Shown: positions 36,638 through 51,439 of the stretch, piece after piece | How positions within the stretch are numbered: the first letter of the stretch is position 1 | Layout: each line of letters starts with the position of its first letter | Source of the DNA: Pegea sp. RAD2-039 | Taxonomy: Eukaryota; Chordata; Thaliacea; Salpida; Salpidae | Reading direction: 5' to 3' | NCBI GenBank assembly: GCA_034620365.1 | Contig: JAQGEQ010000192.1 | Span: 4,087,001 to 4,151,000, forward strand | Length of the DNA stretch: 64,000 nt | The notes under the pieces: model-generated | The model's input: only the letters and a program-made list of their open reading frames with translations | Database searches by the model: none | What the model was told of the DNA's origin: nothing | Made by a program: the position numbers and the translations under genes

Positions 36638-37330
36638 TTTGACCTCGTCAGTAAGGAAAGTCTGTTTTCGATATTGTTGAAGGTTGGCAGCCCACCTAGC
36701 ATTTTTATGAGATGAAATTCTTTTATACGAACACTAAGGCAACACTTTAGTATGATGAAAGCTGCTCTGAACCATTTGCCATCAGAAACGGAGTAGAATA
36801 GGGATCCATCCTTTCTCTAGCGCACTTTAGGATTTTTCTTCACTGTTAGTCAACGAGCATTTCATGCGTGTTTTGAAGGAACTCGCCTTCACTCTAGATC
36901 TGACGGAAGTTTTTTTCATTAAATCACGTCTAAAGACAAAGAACAAGATAAAAAAGGTCATCATCTGTGACTTGCTTTTTGCCGATGAGGCAGCAATCAT
37001 TACACATTCAGCAAAAGACCCAAAAATGCTGATAGACCGAATTCCATCAATATGTAGACTTTGGAATGAAACTCAGCTTAAAAAACAAAATCTCTGAATA
37101 GCCAACATCGATAGCTGTGAATTTGAGGCTGTAGATAATTTAGTTTATATCGGGCTAAAAATAACATCATCAGTATCAATAGAGACCAAGATCAACAGCC
37201 TCATCAGGTACATATGCACGAGTTGCCTCCAAGGTTTAGGATTATCCAAACACTTTAATAGGACTTTGATATGTGTCAAAAAAATTGCCGAATTGATGGC
37301 TTGCTGAGTTTAAATAATGCATTGCATTTT
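36638..37330 (+). pseudogene. Decayed reverse transcriptase of a second LINE family
   Basis: Frame-broken remains of RT blocks in the expected order. FDLVSKESLFSILLK and GSPPSIF resemble the AFDxVxRxxLW...GCPPxF block; SEPFAIRNGVE then a stop then GS resembles the NGVKQGCVLAP block; ICDLLFADEAAIITHSAKDP at about 36955-37020 is the catalytic block with FADD mutated to FADE; AVDNLVYIGLKITSSVSIET near 37127 is the thumb. At least two stops and frame changes are present. The family differs from the intact LINE 700 bases upstream (it has LLFADD rather than FVYADD). Confidence 0.8.
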
Positions 37331-38380
37331 CCAAGAACAAGAATCAAGTCAAAGCAGACATTGCACTATATAACTCATTGCGTGACTTATTTTTCCTTGT
37401 AGAGAGTTATTTAAGATGAATCTTAATGTCATCTATGAATGCTAAATTAAAAAACAAACAGTCAGTATCAAGCTAAAGGATATCTTTCTATCCTTCAACA
37501 AATGTTTTAATTTCTAAAGTAAGATTAAAAATCTTTCAAGATAATTAAAAAAGTACTCGTCGAGACTTGCATGTGAGATGTATTTTATATGAAAAGTGCG
37601 ACAGTAGACAATTCATATCTTTAAATAATTGGATTTTATTCAAGAAAAGAGTCAACTTTCAAAGAAAACTATTTTGTAACTGATTTTCCTTTTCTGTATT
37701 AATTTTATTTGACCCAAGTTTTCTTTTATCTTTAAATTTGATTTTAAATTGCTAAAGCCATTAATTGAAAATTATTAGTTTTTTTCAACAGCTTATTAAT
37801 AATTATTTGATTTTATAAATTCAACACTTTATAAAACGGCATGTAATAAAAATCTAAACTTTTACCAAAATTTTGCAGACGAAATCTAATTGTTCTATAG
37901 TCACGAAAATCCATTCAAAACTATCTTATAGATATTTCTAATACAAACAAAAACTTCTGTTAATTGATCAAAGTTTAATATTAATAGATCTAACTTGATA
38001 TTTTAATATTCTACTACAAGTATAGGAAAAAAGTAAGAGAACCACTATTATACGTTACATACCAAACCTTTTTATCGTTTATTAATAAGAACACACTGGT
38101 TGACTTTTTATTAATGCGTTAAAATTGACAGTAAGTACAAAAACTAAATTAAATCGACAAAAATTTGGAAAAATATTGATTAGAGTGTGATTAAAGTGAT
38201 TTCCACGCAAAAAATATTGCGTTGAGCATCTTGATTAAAACTAGTTTTACTTAGAATATGGAATAACTCTCGATATATAAACTAATTATTATTAGTAATG
38301 TTTTGAAAATAAGGTTTAGTAAACAAAAAAATGAGATACAAGTTGCTTTTGTGCATACAGATATGTGGGAAACCCCTTTA
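37331..38380. other. Spacer between LINE remnant and TRPA1 3' end
   Basis: A+T-rich with no recognised feature. The part next to 38381 should contain the TRPA1 3' UTR; TTTATT (AATAAA on the minus strand) occurs near 38085 and 38110. Confidence 0.35.
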
Positions 38381-41300
38381 CTAGTTTTCAGTCAGTTTTT
38401 TTAATAAAATTTCATTTTTCTTCAATTTATCATCAATTTTACTTAAATTTGATTTCATCTGTTTAGTTTGATCAGCTAAGTCAGCTAACTTGAGCAAGAC
38501 TTTTTCTTCTACAGCATTAGGCTTCGATTGCTTTAACATTTCTTCTTTTCTTTCATCCTTTAACAGTTATTCGTCATTTACACTTTTTCTTTACTTATTC
38601 ATATGTTACAAGTTTGAATAGTCACAAGACTGTTAATGATGACAACAACTAATTTTGTACATGTAAATAGTTGATCTTAAATTTACTCGTGATAACAATA
38701 TTTTTTCTTCTTATCGTTATCTTTAACAACTGCTGAGTACAAATAAATCTTCAACAAAAGATTAAATATATATAAGCACCTTATAATTAACCAGATGCCG
38801 ATGCATATCATTCAGATCCGGTAAAAAGTATTCTTTAATCTTGTAGATCGACTTAGTGTTTTCTTTTTCAACTTTGTAGTACCCCTTCAAAAAGTGCCGC
38901 CGCCAACTACTGGGCATCATAAATTCAACATCAAGTGCCAGTTGAATCTGCTCATAAATATTCTTAAGTACTATTCTTTTGTGAGAAGTACACTCAGTTA
39001 GATGCTTAGCTCTACTTAAATTTATTGTTTTATTGTAAAAAGATTTGTGTGGAAATATTAACCATATTTTAATTTTTGACTGAAAACGTAATTTAAAAGC
39101 ATAATTTTTAGATTAAGCTCAAATTGTAATGCAATTGTTTGTGTAAATATTTTAGGAAAAGTTGTTTTACTTAATGGTGCTATTAATAAACTTAATATTT
39201 CTTACAATTACTGTAATAATCACACACCATTTTGACAAGCTTTTGTTTGTTTGCTTCTTCCATGACACTTTTGATATCATCTACAGCTAATCCAACTAAC
39301 AAATTCATGATGATAATTGGCATCAAGAAACAAAAAAACACGTATCCCATCACGAAAACAGTAGACTCATATACTCTTGTCTTCAAAAATATTAAAATTC
39401 AGTTTAAAAAATGTTCTTTAAAATTAAATTCTTGCGACGTTCAAAATAAATATCTTCGATAATGAAGCTTTGCGGAACAACTCTTTGATGGTAACTAAAC
39501 TTACCAAAAGAATTAAGTAAAAGAATCTATTGATGTATTAGAATTAAAAAAAACCTAAATACAGCTAGAGTAATCACTATTATTTGAGAGAACTGAAACG
39601 ATATTTTAGATATGCAAAAAAGTAAACATAAATGAAAAAAAAGACATTTCAAGATTCAACCTCTGGATCATTTGCATCAGGAAAGAAGATATCTTTATAA
39701 TCTAGTTCACCAAGCATCATGACTAAAGTCCTCATTACAGATAAATACCAGATGTGAAAGTCCACCTACCACATACAATTTATTTAAGGTTATATTGTAA
39801 ATCTAAAAAAATATCTAAATTGAAATTTTACATTTTAATAAAATTTACTTCATTCTACAAAATATTTTCGCTAATATATAAAAAAATATATAAAAAATAT
39901 TCATAGAAGTAAGATAAAGACCCACTTGTGTGCCTATCATCATGTAGAAGAACATTCCAAATCCGAGCAAAAAGATTGTAAATATAAGAAAAGCTTTTGC
40001 AAATGATCGGATCATGTCACCCACCATGATCACATAGATACCAAAAATTGGTAGTTTTCTTACAAGCATAGCCAACATTAACCAAGCTGATAAAACTGCT
40101 GTTGCACCTATTTCCCATTGCCATTCCTGAGATTAACGTTTATAAGATTGTGTTAAAATATAAAATAGAAATTCTTTCAAATTTATGTTTTAAAACTCTT
40201 TAAAAAGTGTTGAAAAATTAGAACTAAAGATTACTTCTCTAACTCCGATGTTTTTATTTATATCAGTAAAGTTAAAGACAGAAATTATTGACAGGACAAA
40301 AGAGACTATCTCCACACAGTTGTCTATTTCTAGAAAATATTGCCATTTTGCTCGTTTGAATTGAAAAAACTGCCAAAAAATATTAGTTGAAAAATTCTCA
40401 GCATGCTTTAATTACCACTTACAAATTTATCAAACATTTTATTCATTTATTTTTCTGTAAAGCTATTCTGATATTACTTTATATTAACATTTTATAAATT
40501 ACGATCATTTTTGTTGTATAACTTTACTATAAAGACATAATTTACTTCTTTCATAATACTAATGCTAGCCAAGAGTATTATGGCTACCATCAGTACTTGG
40601 TTAGCTGTAGTATTTTTCCTGCAACACGAACAGTATCTTGATGGGTGAGAATAAGTAAAATTGATTGTAGTGTAGCAATTCCTCTCAAGATCAATCTGTA
40701 AGAACATAAATCGTTTCATCGAATCATATATTCAATAGACTCTTAATAATATCTTAGAAAAACGTGAAAAGTTATCAAGATATCATAATTATTTTATAAA
40801 TCGAACTACAAAATAACTTAATCAAAATACTAAAATGTTCATCTTTCACGTTTATTTCAAACAATTTTTTTAATGTTAGTTTTTATACTAGTAAAATCAG
40901 ATCAATAACTTTTGATTCTTAAGACAGATTATTATTCTTTATTTTTATTAAACAAATTTGCAATACCAACACTGTTACTCACATCAATACTGTAGGGTAG
41001 AGGCTGGGAGATCATGTAAGCAGTAAGTAGAAAAACGTATAGAAAATTCATGATGACAATGAAGTAATATATAGATCCTCCAAAAGCTCTCCATTTGTAC
41101 TTGACCAAGGCTTTAGTCAAAGGATGATCTAATAATCTTTCATTTCCACTTTCAATCTGAAAACAGTAAAAATAATTTATGTATGATTTCAATAAATGTT
41201 GCTTTTTTCTTATAAGCTTGTTGCTTTGTTGAGAATTATTTTATATACTTCAATAAATTGTTATGTAAGTTTACATAAATTATCTAAATAGAAGTTAATG

Positions 41301-44300
41301 TTTTTTAGTATAATTTCAGACTTAAGAAGGGTTTCTGTGTGGTTCTGAAATCTTTAAGTATTTGAAACTTTTTACAAGATTAGATTTATGATGAAGATGT
41401 ATAAATATTGAATATAGCAGTTAAAGACACAAAAAATTGATAAAAGTGCTCTCCGAACCATTGCATTAAGAGGATGATTTTCAAACAAAATAGTCGAATC
41501 ACTAGAATATGGTTCAGCATATTTCTGTAAACGACCTTCATCGTCATAACATGGAACAAACTCTGTTGAAAGAGAGATTTCTCCCATCTCGGTTAATGAC
41601 TCCCATGTTGCACAAGAATAAGCATCGTCACAGAACTCCAAATCCAGTAGTAACTAATAGTTTAGATAGAAAATCTTTCGACTTTAAGATCGTGTTATTT
41701 GTCATTTTTAATCTAGGAGCGACTTTAAGCAATTATCAACAAATTATTTTATCATTTCAAAACGTTTGTTGAGTCTTAATTAAATCATAACTCACATCGT
41801 TGCTTTCATCTTTATTATCATCTTCATTACCTTCCTCACTTTTTGACTCTGAGTGAATACATTGATCCATAACTAATAAGGCGTTTTCAGGCATCACATT
41901 AAAGAGTTTCCGGATTGGAGTCATTAGTTCCTTTTTACGTGCATCATAGTTGAAGCTTCTCATTGCAGTTTTCCATTTTTTACTTTTGAGTATTTCACGA
42001 ACACACCCCTAACGTATTACAAAATAGAAAACGATTTTCAGGCAAGCTCTACGTGAATTAACTTCTGATTAGTCTATAGTTGATTAATTCAATTTCTATA
42101 TTTATTTCAGGTTACTATATTATGTTTAATTTAAGTTTATCTATCAATATTGTTTACTGTTAAGAAGCTTCATAAATTTTTCGAATAAAACTAATTTAAA
42201 CTAAAAATGAATTCTTACATCATGTCCTTTATCAATAGCAATTTCAAGAGCTGTTCCATTTGTTTTGATTGATCTGTACGATACACTAACACCTTGTTGT
42301 AAAAGAAACTTCACCATTCCTACACTACCGTGAAAACAAGCAATTTGTAAAGGTGAAAGCTACAAACGAGAGTTTCATTACTAATCTGAAAGTTTGAGAT
42401 TATGATTATTTCAAAGTGTTAAACCTGATCAGGAAAAATTGCTTCTAATGAAGCTCCTTCCTTAATGAGTATTTTAGCAGTATTAACAGTATCTCTCATT
42501 GAACAATAACCAAGTGCTGTATAACGTCGATGGTTACTACAAAAAAATTATGAATTACAAAACTAACAACTTATTTTTTCATGAACTTCAGTTGTATAAA
42601 ATTCAAAGATTTAGAATTACTTAAATAGAAATACTTGATTGTGTCTGCAGAGATTATTAAACAAGAGAGAATAATTTTCTTGATTTTTTTTTATGAAATT
42701 ATAATTACCAGTATTAAGAGACATATTATAAAGCATCAATTATTTTTTAGTAAATAAATGTATATCAAATAAGTTGAAATATTTTCTATCATACAAACAA
42801 ATGTATGAAAAATATAACCCAAAATTAATTAAACGAATCAAAAAGAATTTTTAAGCTGTTATCTAAAATATAAAGTTAGCGTTTCGAGAAAAAAAAACTT
42901 ACATTGCGTCCACTTCAGCTTTATGTTTTAGTAATACTGACACATTTGCTGTGTTTCTACACTTTGCAGCATCAATCAACGGGGTATTGTCTTTGAAGTC
43001 TCGGATTAAAGCTTGTGCAGAGTCTTTTTGTAAGAGTAAACTAAATTCCTAAACGTTTTGATCAAATTAGTATCAATTATTACCTTTTTTAATAAACTGT
43101 TTTGCCGCTAGGTTTTACTAAAATTATAAAATAAGCGAATTTCTAAGACGATGCTTTTATTACATATAACTGTAAAAATATAATATTTATTTTCTTATTT
43201 CAATAAATGCGAATAATAATTGATGATAATGAGAATTATTTAATAATGATAAAGAAGCTAATAAATAATTTAGAAATTTAAAATTTAAAATATTTATTTT
43301 CTAAAAATGCCATTGAAATTATTAAGGACCGTTTTTTAAAGTGTCAGATATTGAAGTAACCATAAATTAAAATGTCATAAGTGTTATAAATACGTAAACT
43401 GACAGCAGGTCTTCCAGTGCGAGCACTTAAGTGCACAATTGCTCTTTCATCTTCATTTTTAAGAGTTACATTGCAAGCGTTGGTTTCTAGTAAAGCTTTT
43501 ATAATTTCATTTCTGTTTTTTTCAGCTGCGTGGTGCATTGGTGTATTTCCTTGAAAGTCTTGAAAGTTTAGTAAGTCTTTGTATATTTCATCTTTTAAAA
43601 TGAGCTATAAAAAATGAAATCTTGTGATGAAACTACTATTCCTGCAGCGATTAAATAAATAAATAGATTTCAAAAGTAAACAAAAAGATTTTACTGTTAA
43701 AAGTTAGGATACCATCTAATTTGAAATTTAACTTTCTACTTTTAAACAAGCTAATTTTCACATTATAACAAGCTGAATGAAATTACTTTAACAATTGCTG
43801 TGCATCCAAATTTACTCGCCAAGTGTAGACAAGTCATTCCAAACCCGTTTGTTGACAATCTATCAGTTTCAGGGAGCTTAAAAAGATATTCAAAGCATTC
43901 CTTGCTGCCAAACTCAGCTGCTAATAGCAAAGGAGTAGACTTCGTCTCATCCTTTAAGTTAACATCAGCATCTCTAGTAAACCAAACAAAACAATTTTGC
44001 TGTTTTTCTAAACTTTTAAACTTCGACTAAAGAAAATTAATATCTGAGCTCTTTGTATCTTCTAAGCAAACTATTCATTGAAACTTTGAGATTTAAAGGT
44101 GTTACATTAAAGCGATCTGAAACTTGTTCTTGAAGGCTTGAATCGATTTCTTAATTTATATTTCTTACTTTTTATAGTATGCTTTTTCATTTGGCTCTTA
44201 AACTTACGTATAAAAAGAAGTAGAAATATTCTGGACAATTTATAGAAAAGAAAACTTACTTGTAAGTTTCAAGCATATACTTTAAGGCATCAATATTGTT

Positions 44301-47171
44301 AATCTTAGCAGCTATGTGGAGTGCTGTTTGTTCTTTTTGGTTTTGCTCATTAATTCCAAGTTGAAACTTTTCGAATAGTTTTAACAAATCAATCTTGTCT
44401 ATTGTAGCTGCTTTATGAAGAGAGTTGTTTCCATGAACATCTTTTGCAGCAGCCAATCGAAAACCTCCTGAAATTGTTCCAAATATTTATCAAGATAAAA
44501 AAGAAGATTTATCAAATTTTATCAACTTACTAATAGATTAGCTTAAACTATATGGATTAAAAATATTTTCAAACGCTTCTACTTTCAAGTTACCTTCATC
44601 TAATAAAATTTTGGCTGTTTCTAAGCGGTTACGGGTTAATGCTTGATGTAATGGCGTTTGTTTTATGTTATCTAATAAAAGTAATAATTTTTTCCCTTCT
44701 TCATAGCTCAATAATTTGTTCACAATCTGTAAGTTACCTAAAAAGAAGGGATTTTTGCAAGATAATAATGTTTGAAGAATTTATTAAAATAAATTTACCT
44801 CCAGCAGCTGCAAGGTGTAAAATTGTTTCCCCAAAATTGTTTGTGATAAAGATGTCAAGATCTAATGTCAATAAAAATAAAGCAGTTAAATTTGCATTAT
44901 AAGCGATGCTGATGTGCAAAGGAGTCCTTCCGAAATCATCATGAATCACTAAAGAATTTGCATGAGAGGTTTTTATGTAGTTTCTGCATTGCTAAAAGGA
45001 GAAACAAGTTCTATTAAACAATTCATAAAAATCAATCAACTCTTCTACTCACAATATTTTTTATTATTTTTCTACTGATTAAATATGATGATTTATATAT
45101 TTTTTACCTTAAGGCGCAATAATACTAAGATTAAATTCTTCGACCAAAATTTAATAAAAAAATCTTTGTAGATTTAAGAATTCTTTTAGGATATTCATAT
45201 AAGGTAAAAATAAAAATTTCAATAAAGCTTCATATTGACAAGTGAGTCAGAATAAATTGAAAAAAACTTAAAATAAAGCAGAAACAGTTCAAGTAAATCT
45301 CTTGATGTTAAACTATTTCCTTTTGCACTTTAATAAAAAGTTGTGGGTGGTTGCTTAAATAGTTTTGAAGTTTTATTCAGTACCGGCTTAAATTAAAAAA
45401 ATGTTTTATACAATTTGAATTAAACTACTCAAAACTCTGATTAGTTCTTTTCTAGTAGTGTTTGTTGCAATAAGTAAATAAAATGCAATCAGTCACATCA
45501 ACAAAGTAAATAAACAAGCGCAACTCTATCACTAGTAATAACACGATCAAAGCAAGTTGATGAAACGTAACGATATCAATAAAATATTTTCAAAATCAGA
45601 AGATAAATTGCTGATAAGTCATTACTAGAAAAATATTTACCTCAAAAGTTGTAAAGTCACCCACTGTACTTAATTGAAAGTCAATTAACAAACTAATCAC
45701 TGCTTTGACGTTGTTGTATTGACATGCCCAATGCAAGGGCGTCATTTTTTTGTTATCGCGAAGCTCTTGTATAAGTGTAATCTGAAGAGATATCAATAAT
45801 CATAATTTACAAATTAATTTGTAAATTGAAAGTTTCAGATGAAAATCAAAATGATTTATAAGATTCTAATCAATCGTTAAGAAAAATTCTAGAACTGCTA
45901 CCTGATTGGTGGCTTTACTGAAGCGTAACAGCTTTGTAAGGCAATCTTCTTCTTGGTGAAGCTCAGCAAAAATTTGTTGAAAGTTTAAATCAAGCTTTAA
46001 AAAATGATTTGATATAAAAAATCGTGGTATGATTAAGCCGACAATAATTGCAGTGATTTAAAATTAAGTTACAACCAAACAATTCGCTGTCCTTAAAATA
46101 ATAAAATTTATGTCAAATAAAGAAACTGTTTAAATTATTATGAAAAATCGTCGATTTATCTACTTGATAAGATTGAAGAAAAACTGTGACAAGAATACTT
46201 TTAGTTTTTGATTAATAACAAATTATTACTCATTAACTAAACGTTAAAACGTTCTCCTATTTATGCTTTAATATTCTTGTTTTTTATTACTCTACTTTGT
46301 AAATATTTCGAGTAATTTCATTTTTTGCTAGAAAGTCTAATCAATATTAAAACAAACAATTATTTATACCAGATTAGAAATTTTTTTATTATTTAAATGT
46401 TGGCTTCAAATTTCGCTGAAAGTGTTTTAAAAGATTTTCTTTTTAATGATGAAAATTTTTGTGGTTGCCGCTGTTGAATCAAACTTACTTTTTGTTCATC
46501 ATAGAACTCATCTTTTTGATAAAGCTCTACATTTTTCGTGGCATAATGAATAGCTGTAGCTCCTAACAAATCTTTGATAGTTAGATCAATCAACGATTCT
46601 GTTAAGAGTAATGTAGTTAAGTTAAAAAGAAATGTAGATTATAAAACAATCTTTAAGACCTGAGCTTCCACAGATTTTAGAATATCTGTAAAGAACTTCA
46701 CACATTGCTGAGTTTCCTTTCATTGCTATATAATGTAAAGCTGTTCGCCCAGAACTATCTTGCCCGTTGAGTACAATCTTCAATAAATTTTGTTGATGAT
46801 TAAGATTATTAGCATATTTCTCAGTGTTTTCATGAGCTGTCATAAGAAGCCATTCGAAAAGGTCTTCATTTTCATCTATCGCAGCCTACAAAATGTTGAA
46901 ATAAATGTTACACCGCACTAATATAAAACAACTTTATGTAAGTAGTTACCCTGTGTAGGCTACGATGAATTGAATGATATTTCTTTTTCTCCACACCACG
47001 AGATTCTTCTTTTAACAAGGTTCTATTAAAATTGTCGTAATCAGTTCGATTTGTTAACGACGTAGCTCTCATTGATGTCTTTCCTCTAATATTTTGAGTT
47101 GTGACTTTTTTCAACTCATATAAATCTTTTGCTTCATGCTTTTCATATTTTTTATTGAAAAGTTTTCTCAT
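38381..47171 (-). CDS. TRPA1: TRPA1-type cation channel, complete
   Basis: Exons 47171-46950, 46885-46660, 46598-46489, 45994-45902, 45781-45641, 44991-44799, 44737-44594, 44467-44260, 43973-43787, 43604-43404, 43048-42903, 42536-42425, 42359-42219, 42008-41796, 41653-41460 (end about 41459), 41156-40983, 40695-40546, 40369-40235, 40126-39926, 39765-39661, 39380-39228, 38962-38780 and 38557-38381 stay in frame for about 1,269 residues. The first two thirds are a long ankyrin array (SSGRTALHYIAMKGNSAM, KKMTPLHWACQYNNVKAVIS, FGRTPLHISIAYNANLTALF, QTPLHQALTRNRLETAKILL, TCLHLASKFGCTAIVK and more). The ion-channel domain follows: LLDHPLTKALVKYKWRAFG before S1, S5 FLIFTIFLLGFGMFFYMMIG, pore helix and filter RTLVMMLGELDY, S6 PIIIMNLLVGLAVDDI. 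The last exon is a coiled coil. TRPA1 senses irritants and/or temperature at the plasma membrane. Confidence 0.96.
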
Positions 47172-50100
47172 TTTTTTAATGAATTCTTATAATGTACGAA
47201 ATATTTTGAATCACATGTAGAGAAGTAAGAAGTGGATTTGTGAGTTCTATATAGTCATTACACTACTATTTCAAAATTTAACCCAACATAAATTATTTTC
47301 TTGAAAATTAACTTTTAAATAAACTCTGCGAAAAAATTTTAAAGAAATTTTCATAAAATGTTTAATGAACAATTTTCTACTTTAATAACTTTTTCTCTTT
47401 TTTATAATCAAAACTGTCCCATAGATACAGCTAGTATAAAAAACTCTCCCTACTTTAAATCGATGATTTAGAAACATTCAAAACTTATCTGGCTTGTAAT
47501 TGCAATTTAATGACGAATAATAAAAAGCTTTTACAGAAGCTTTTATTAAAACTGTTCCAGCTACATCTGTCTAGGAAAGTGGGATTTGGTAAACTTCCTC
47601 CTTTGAATATTTTCCTGCTTTGATATACAAAATAATAAACTTGAAATACAACTATATTTCATGTTTAACAATATATCGATAAAAAATTATTCCTTACTTT
47701 TCTTTTTATTAGTTTATAAACATTAAAACTCGCACTAAAAATTAAAACACTTTCTCTTAACTTATTAACCAATTTGTAACTCGATTTTTTGAAATAATCT
47801 AATCGAGAAGGAGGTGAAATTAAAACAACGATAATTACGCTCAAACTGTAGATTTAATAAGTAAATGGTAAGAACACGATTATTATTCTTGACAACAACG
47901 TAATATATTTTCTTTAATTGTTATTAAACAAGTATTCTTTGTATGAACAGTTCTATGAAATGTTGCCAAAAACATATCATCGCTTGTCGACATAATTACA
48001 TAAAAAATAAACTAAAAAGTTTCAGTTAGATATATACAGTTCAATATTTGAAAATTGATATTGTATTTTCTTACTTATTAAATCAACTTTCTTGTTGAGT
48101 AATAAAGCATATTCAAGTGAAAATTTCAAGAAGTAAGGTTTAAATAGAAGAATCAAAAACAGTTTCTGAATCATTGCGACTGTTTTAAAAGTCATGACGT
48201 GAAACATGTTCGAAAATTTTTTCTAAACGATGGAGTTGTTGTTTACTGTGATATATTTGAAATGTATAAAGCAATAAAGATACCTTGAAATAGTTTTTTT
48301 AACAAAACTTTATATCCACCTATAAAGCCCTTGAAATTGTTAGCTATTTAATATTTATATATTATTTTATATATTTAATATATATTTATCTCTAACCTTT
48401 TTTAAATATTCAAAACTTAGTATTAATTTGTTAACTTTTCAGTTTTTTAACCTTTGCTTTCAGCGTTAGTTTCTGATTTCCTTGTTTATGATGCTATTTG
48501 GTTTAATAAAACTACAGGATATGCGATAAATGTAACATGATTTATATGCTGCAGGTAAACTGTGTTGATTAAATTCTATGTAAACTTCTGAAATCTTTCG
48601 ATATCGCAAATTATAGATATATTCTTCGGCAGGAGAAATTGTTGAAACATGTATTAGTAGATAAATATTTTAAGTATGACAAGCAACATTTGCGATGCAC
48701 TTGATGTTTTAAGAAATCTTTTAATCTTTAATTAATTATCTCTATTTACATTTGTTTACATATTAATTAAGACTGTAAAAGTTTACAACAGCTATCTTAT
48801 TTTTATTTTCTTTGTCTTAGGAACACTTACTTAAATTAATTATATATTGATTTTAATCACATCACTGCTGTGTACATAGTTGAGTAATAGAAAAAGAGTG
48901 AAATATTTAATGAATATGAACTAGCTAGTTAGTCAACTACGAACATCACTTTGATATCAAACAAAAAGATTACAAAACTGCGATGCAAGTATTAAAAGTG
49001 TAAGTGAAAAATGTTTCGCAATTTGCCAAGCTTAGCATAACAGTTTATTTTAATCTAAATTTTCAAACTAAATGTGATGTACAAACGTCGAGCTTAAATT
49101 AAAAGTGAAGAAATAAGTCCAATATTTTTAATTAAAACTATTTCATGTTTTTGTAGTTTAAACTAGAAGGTAGTTTTACAAAATAAAGCTTTGTAGTCAA
49201 TAAACATTTTTATGATATAAAGAAATAAATACTTGTATTAGTCATTTTGCATCTAAAATGAATGTAATTATTTACGTAAGTTTGGTATTAAAGTTTGATT
49301 TGATCTATTAAACCATAAATTAGCAGATATTTTAAAAGTAAAAGTTTTATCAATCAATTTATTTCGTATAACTTTTATTAATTAATCTTAGATTACTTTA
49401 CACTTTTTCAATTAGGACTAGAAGCCGTAATCTTTTCTAATATTCAGTATAACCTTCAGCAACAAATGATTTGACATCTATATTTATATATCTTATCTCT
49501 ACTTGACTACTGAGTTTCATTATTCATTTACTCTTATTTCTTATTGATTATTTCATACTTTTATCGAAATATAACTTGCATTATAAATGATAATATATAA
49601 AGTTATATCTACCAGAGAAACATGAATAATTAGTACCTTTTAAAATTCAGCAAAATAAAATACAATCTGTACCACAAATGAGGTCATATTATTTGTCTAA
49701 AAATCTATTGATAATTAAGTTTTTGTTTTCAAGCAATTATGTTTATCTTGTATAATTTGTTTATTAGAAAAGTTAGTAGTGATTTATTTTGAAACTATTT
49801 CTTTAAAACTTGAACACAATAAACGTTTTATTTTAGATATTCTTGAAGCAACAGAAATAAAGATAATCGATGAAAGAAATTTATAAAACATTTTTTTAAC
49901 AAAATGTTATGAATCCTATACGACTATCTTGGCTCATTAATAATGCATTAAGCAATTTTCATAATATTAGAAAAACACATTATGAAAGCCAAAACACTCA
50001 TGAATTATTTTTTATCAGAAGTATAAATTCTTATAATGATTACTCTGATTATCTAATAGATAATTAGTTCAAATATTTATTACAGCAATAATTAGTCTTT

Positions 50101-51439
50101 GCATTAGCTAAAAAATACTTAGAAAATTTAAAGTAGTACAACTTAAATTATTTCATCCATTAACAAATCGTCTAGCCGACTTACTTAACTTGAAAATTCT
50201 TTTTCTATGATTAGTTTAAATCATAAATCTTACATCAACAACACAGATTGAATTCTTCCAGCTGATGATTCATGTCATAGTTTGTGTGTTAATCATATCC
50301 TTTAAGAAATAGAATACTGTCTAATTGGGATTTGATTTTTCCAATTAATTAAGGATTAAATTCAAGTCTTAATGATTGACATATTATGATTATTAATAAA
50401 AAGTTTTTGTTTGAAACGTTGCTGTGCCTATTAAAATTAAAGTCTAGGGGATAAAGTTAGATTATAATAAGCTGTTTAATAAGTTCTCATTTAGTTAAGG
50501 AAATGATACACTTAGGATCAATCATTCATACATCTATAAGTTTCACAAATGTTATTTATGACCTTATCGATTTTTTTCTTAGTTCTTCACTAATCTTTAG
50601 CTGTAACCTAGTCTCAATTGCAGCAACTTACTTGAAATAATAACACAAACAAATCAGTTTATAAAACCAGTAAAATTCGATTAATATTAAACATCAGTAA
50701 AGTGTACAGAAAAATGGAACTTATTGAAAAGTTGCAAAAATTGCATCGACTGCTTGTAACCAGAAAATCTGTTATCTTGATTGTAGTGAGAGAAACATCT
50801 CAGAAAAGTTAAGAACGACTGCAAGTTACATTTCTTTCGACTATAAATCGATAAACAGGTAAACATGTGGGCCTACTGGCAAGACACACGCAATATTGGA
50901 AGATGCTTTCAAAAACCAAAAAACAACAACAGATAATTAAGTAACAGGCTTCATTATCTCCATAAGGTACTGTTTTTTATGTAAAATATCATAAAATATT
51001 CTTTATATTATCAAGTCAGGTACACAAGTAGTGATGGTCGCTGATAAACGCCTCTTGGTCAATTCTTGTTTATTTATATTACATTCATAATGTGTTAACT
51101 AGTTGAATTTCGTGACGAGACTCTTAAAAACCTCCAAGCACAACGTAAAAGTTGGCAAGCACACGAGACTAGTCACAAAAATGCTTATCGGTATAAAAAG
51201 AGCAATAACGCGAAAATATTTTCACAAAAAAATACTTGCAATCACATAACACTGCTTAGTAGAAAATTGTTTACTTGAAAGCTGCAATATCTTTAAACAA
51301 CTGATGAGATTACAAGGAGCTGTTGATGGAGTAGTTTCAAAATAATTTGAAAGAAAAAAATATGTGTGTAGTTGAAATAAAGTGAATAAATTTTGAAATG
51401 AAACTTTTTTCTATAATAAATAAAACAATCTTTTAAAAG
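47172..51439. other. Spacer between TRPA1 5' end and angiomotin 3' end
   Basis: Very A+T-rich, 4.3 kb. The TRPA1 promoter lies at the left and the angiomotin 3' UTR at the right. I recognise no coding exon, RNA gene or mobile element; single short open stretches have no conserved content. Confidence 0.4.

Noticed and set aside
41156-41460. Duplicate pre-S1 exons in TRPA1, since ENHPLNAM and LLDHPLTKAL look alike
   Set aside because: The two exons join in frame as consecutive parts of the same linker, as in other TRPA1 proteins where two similar segments precede S1.
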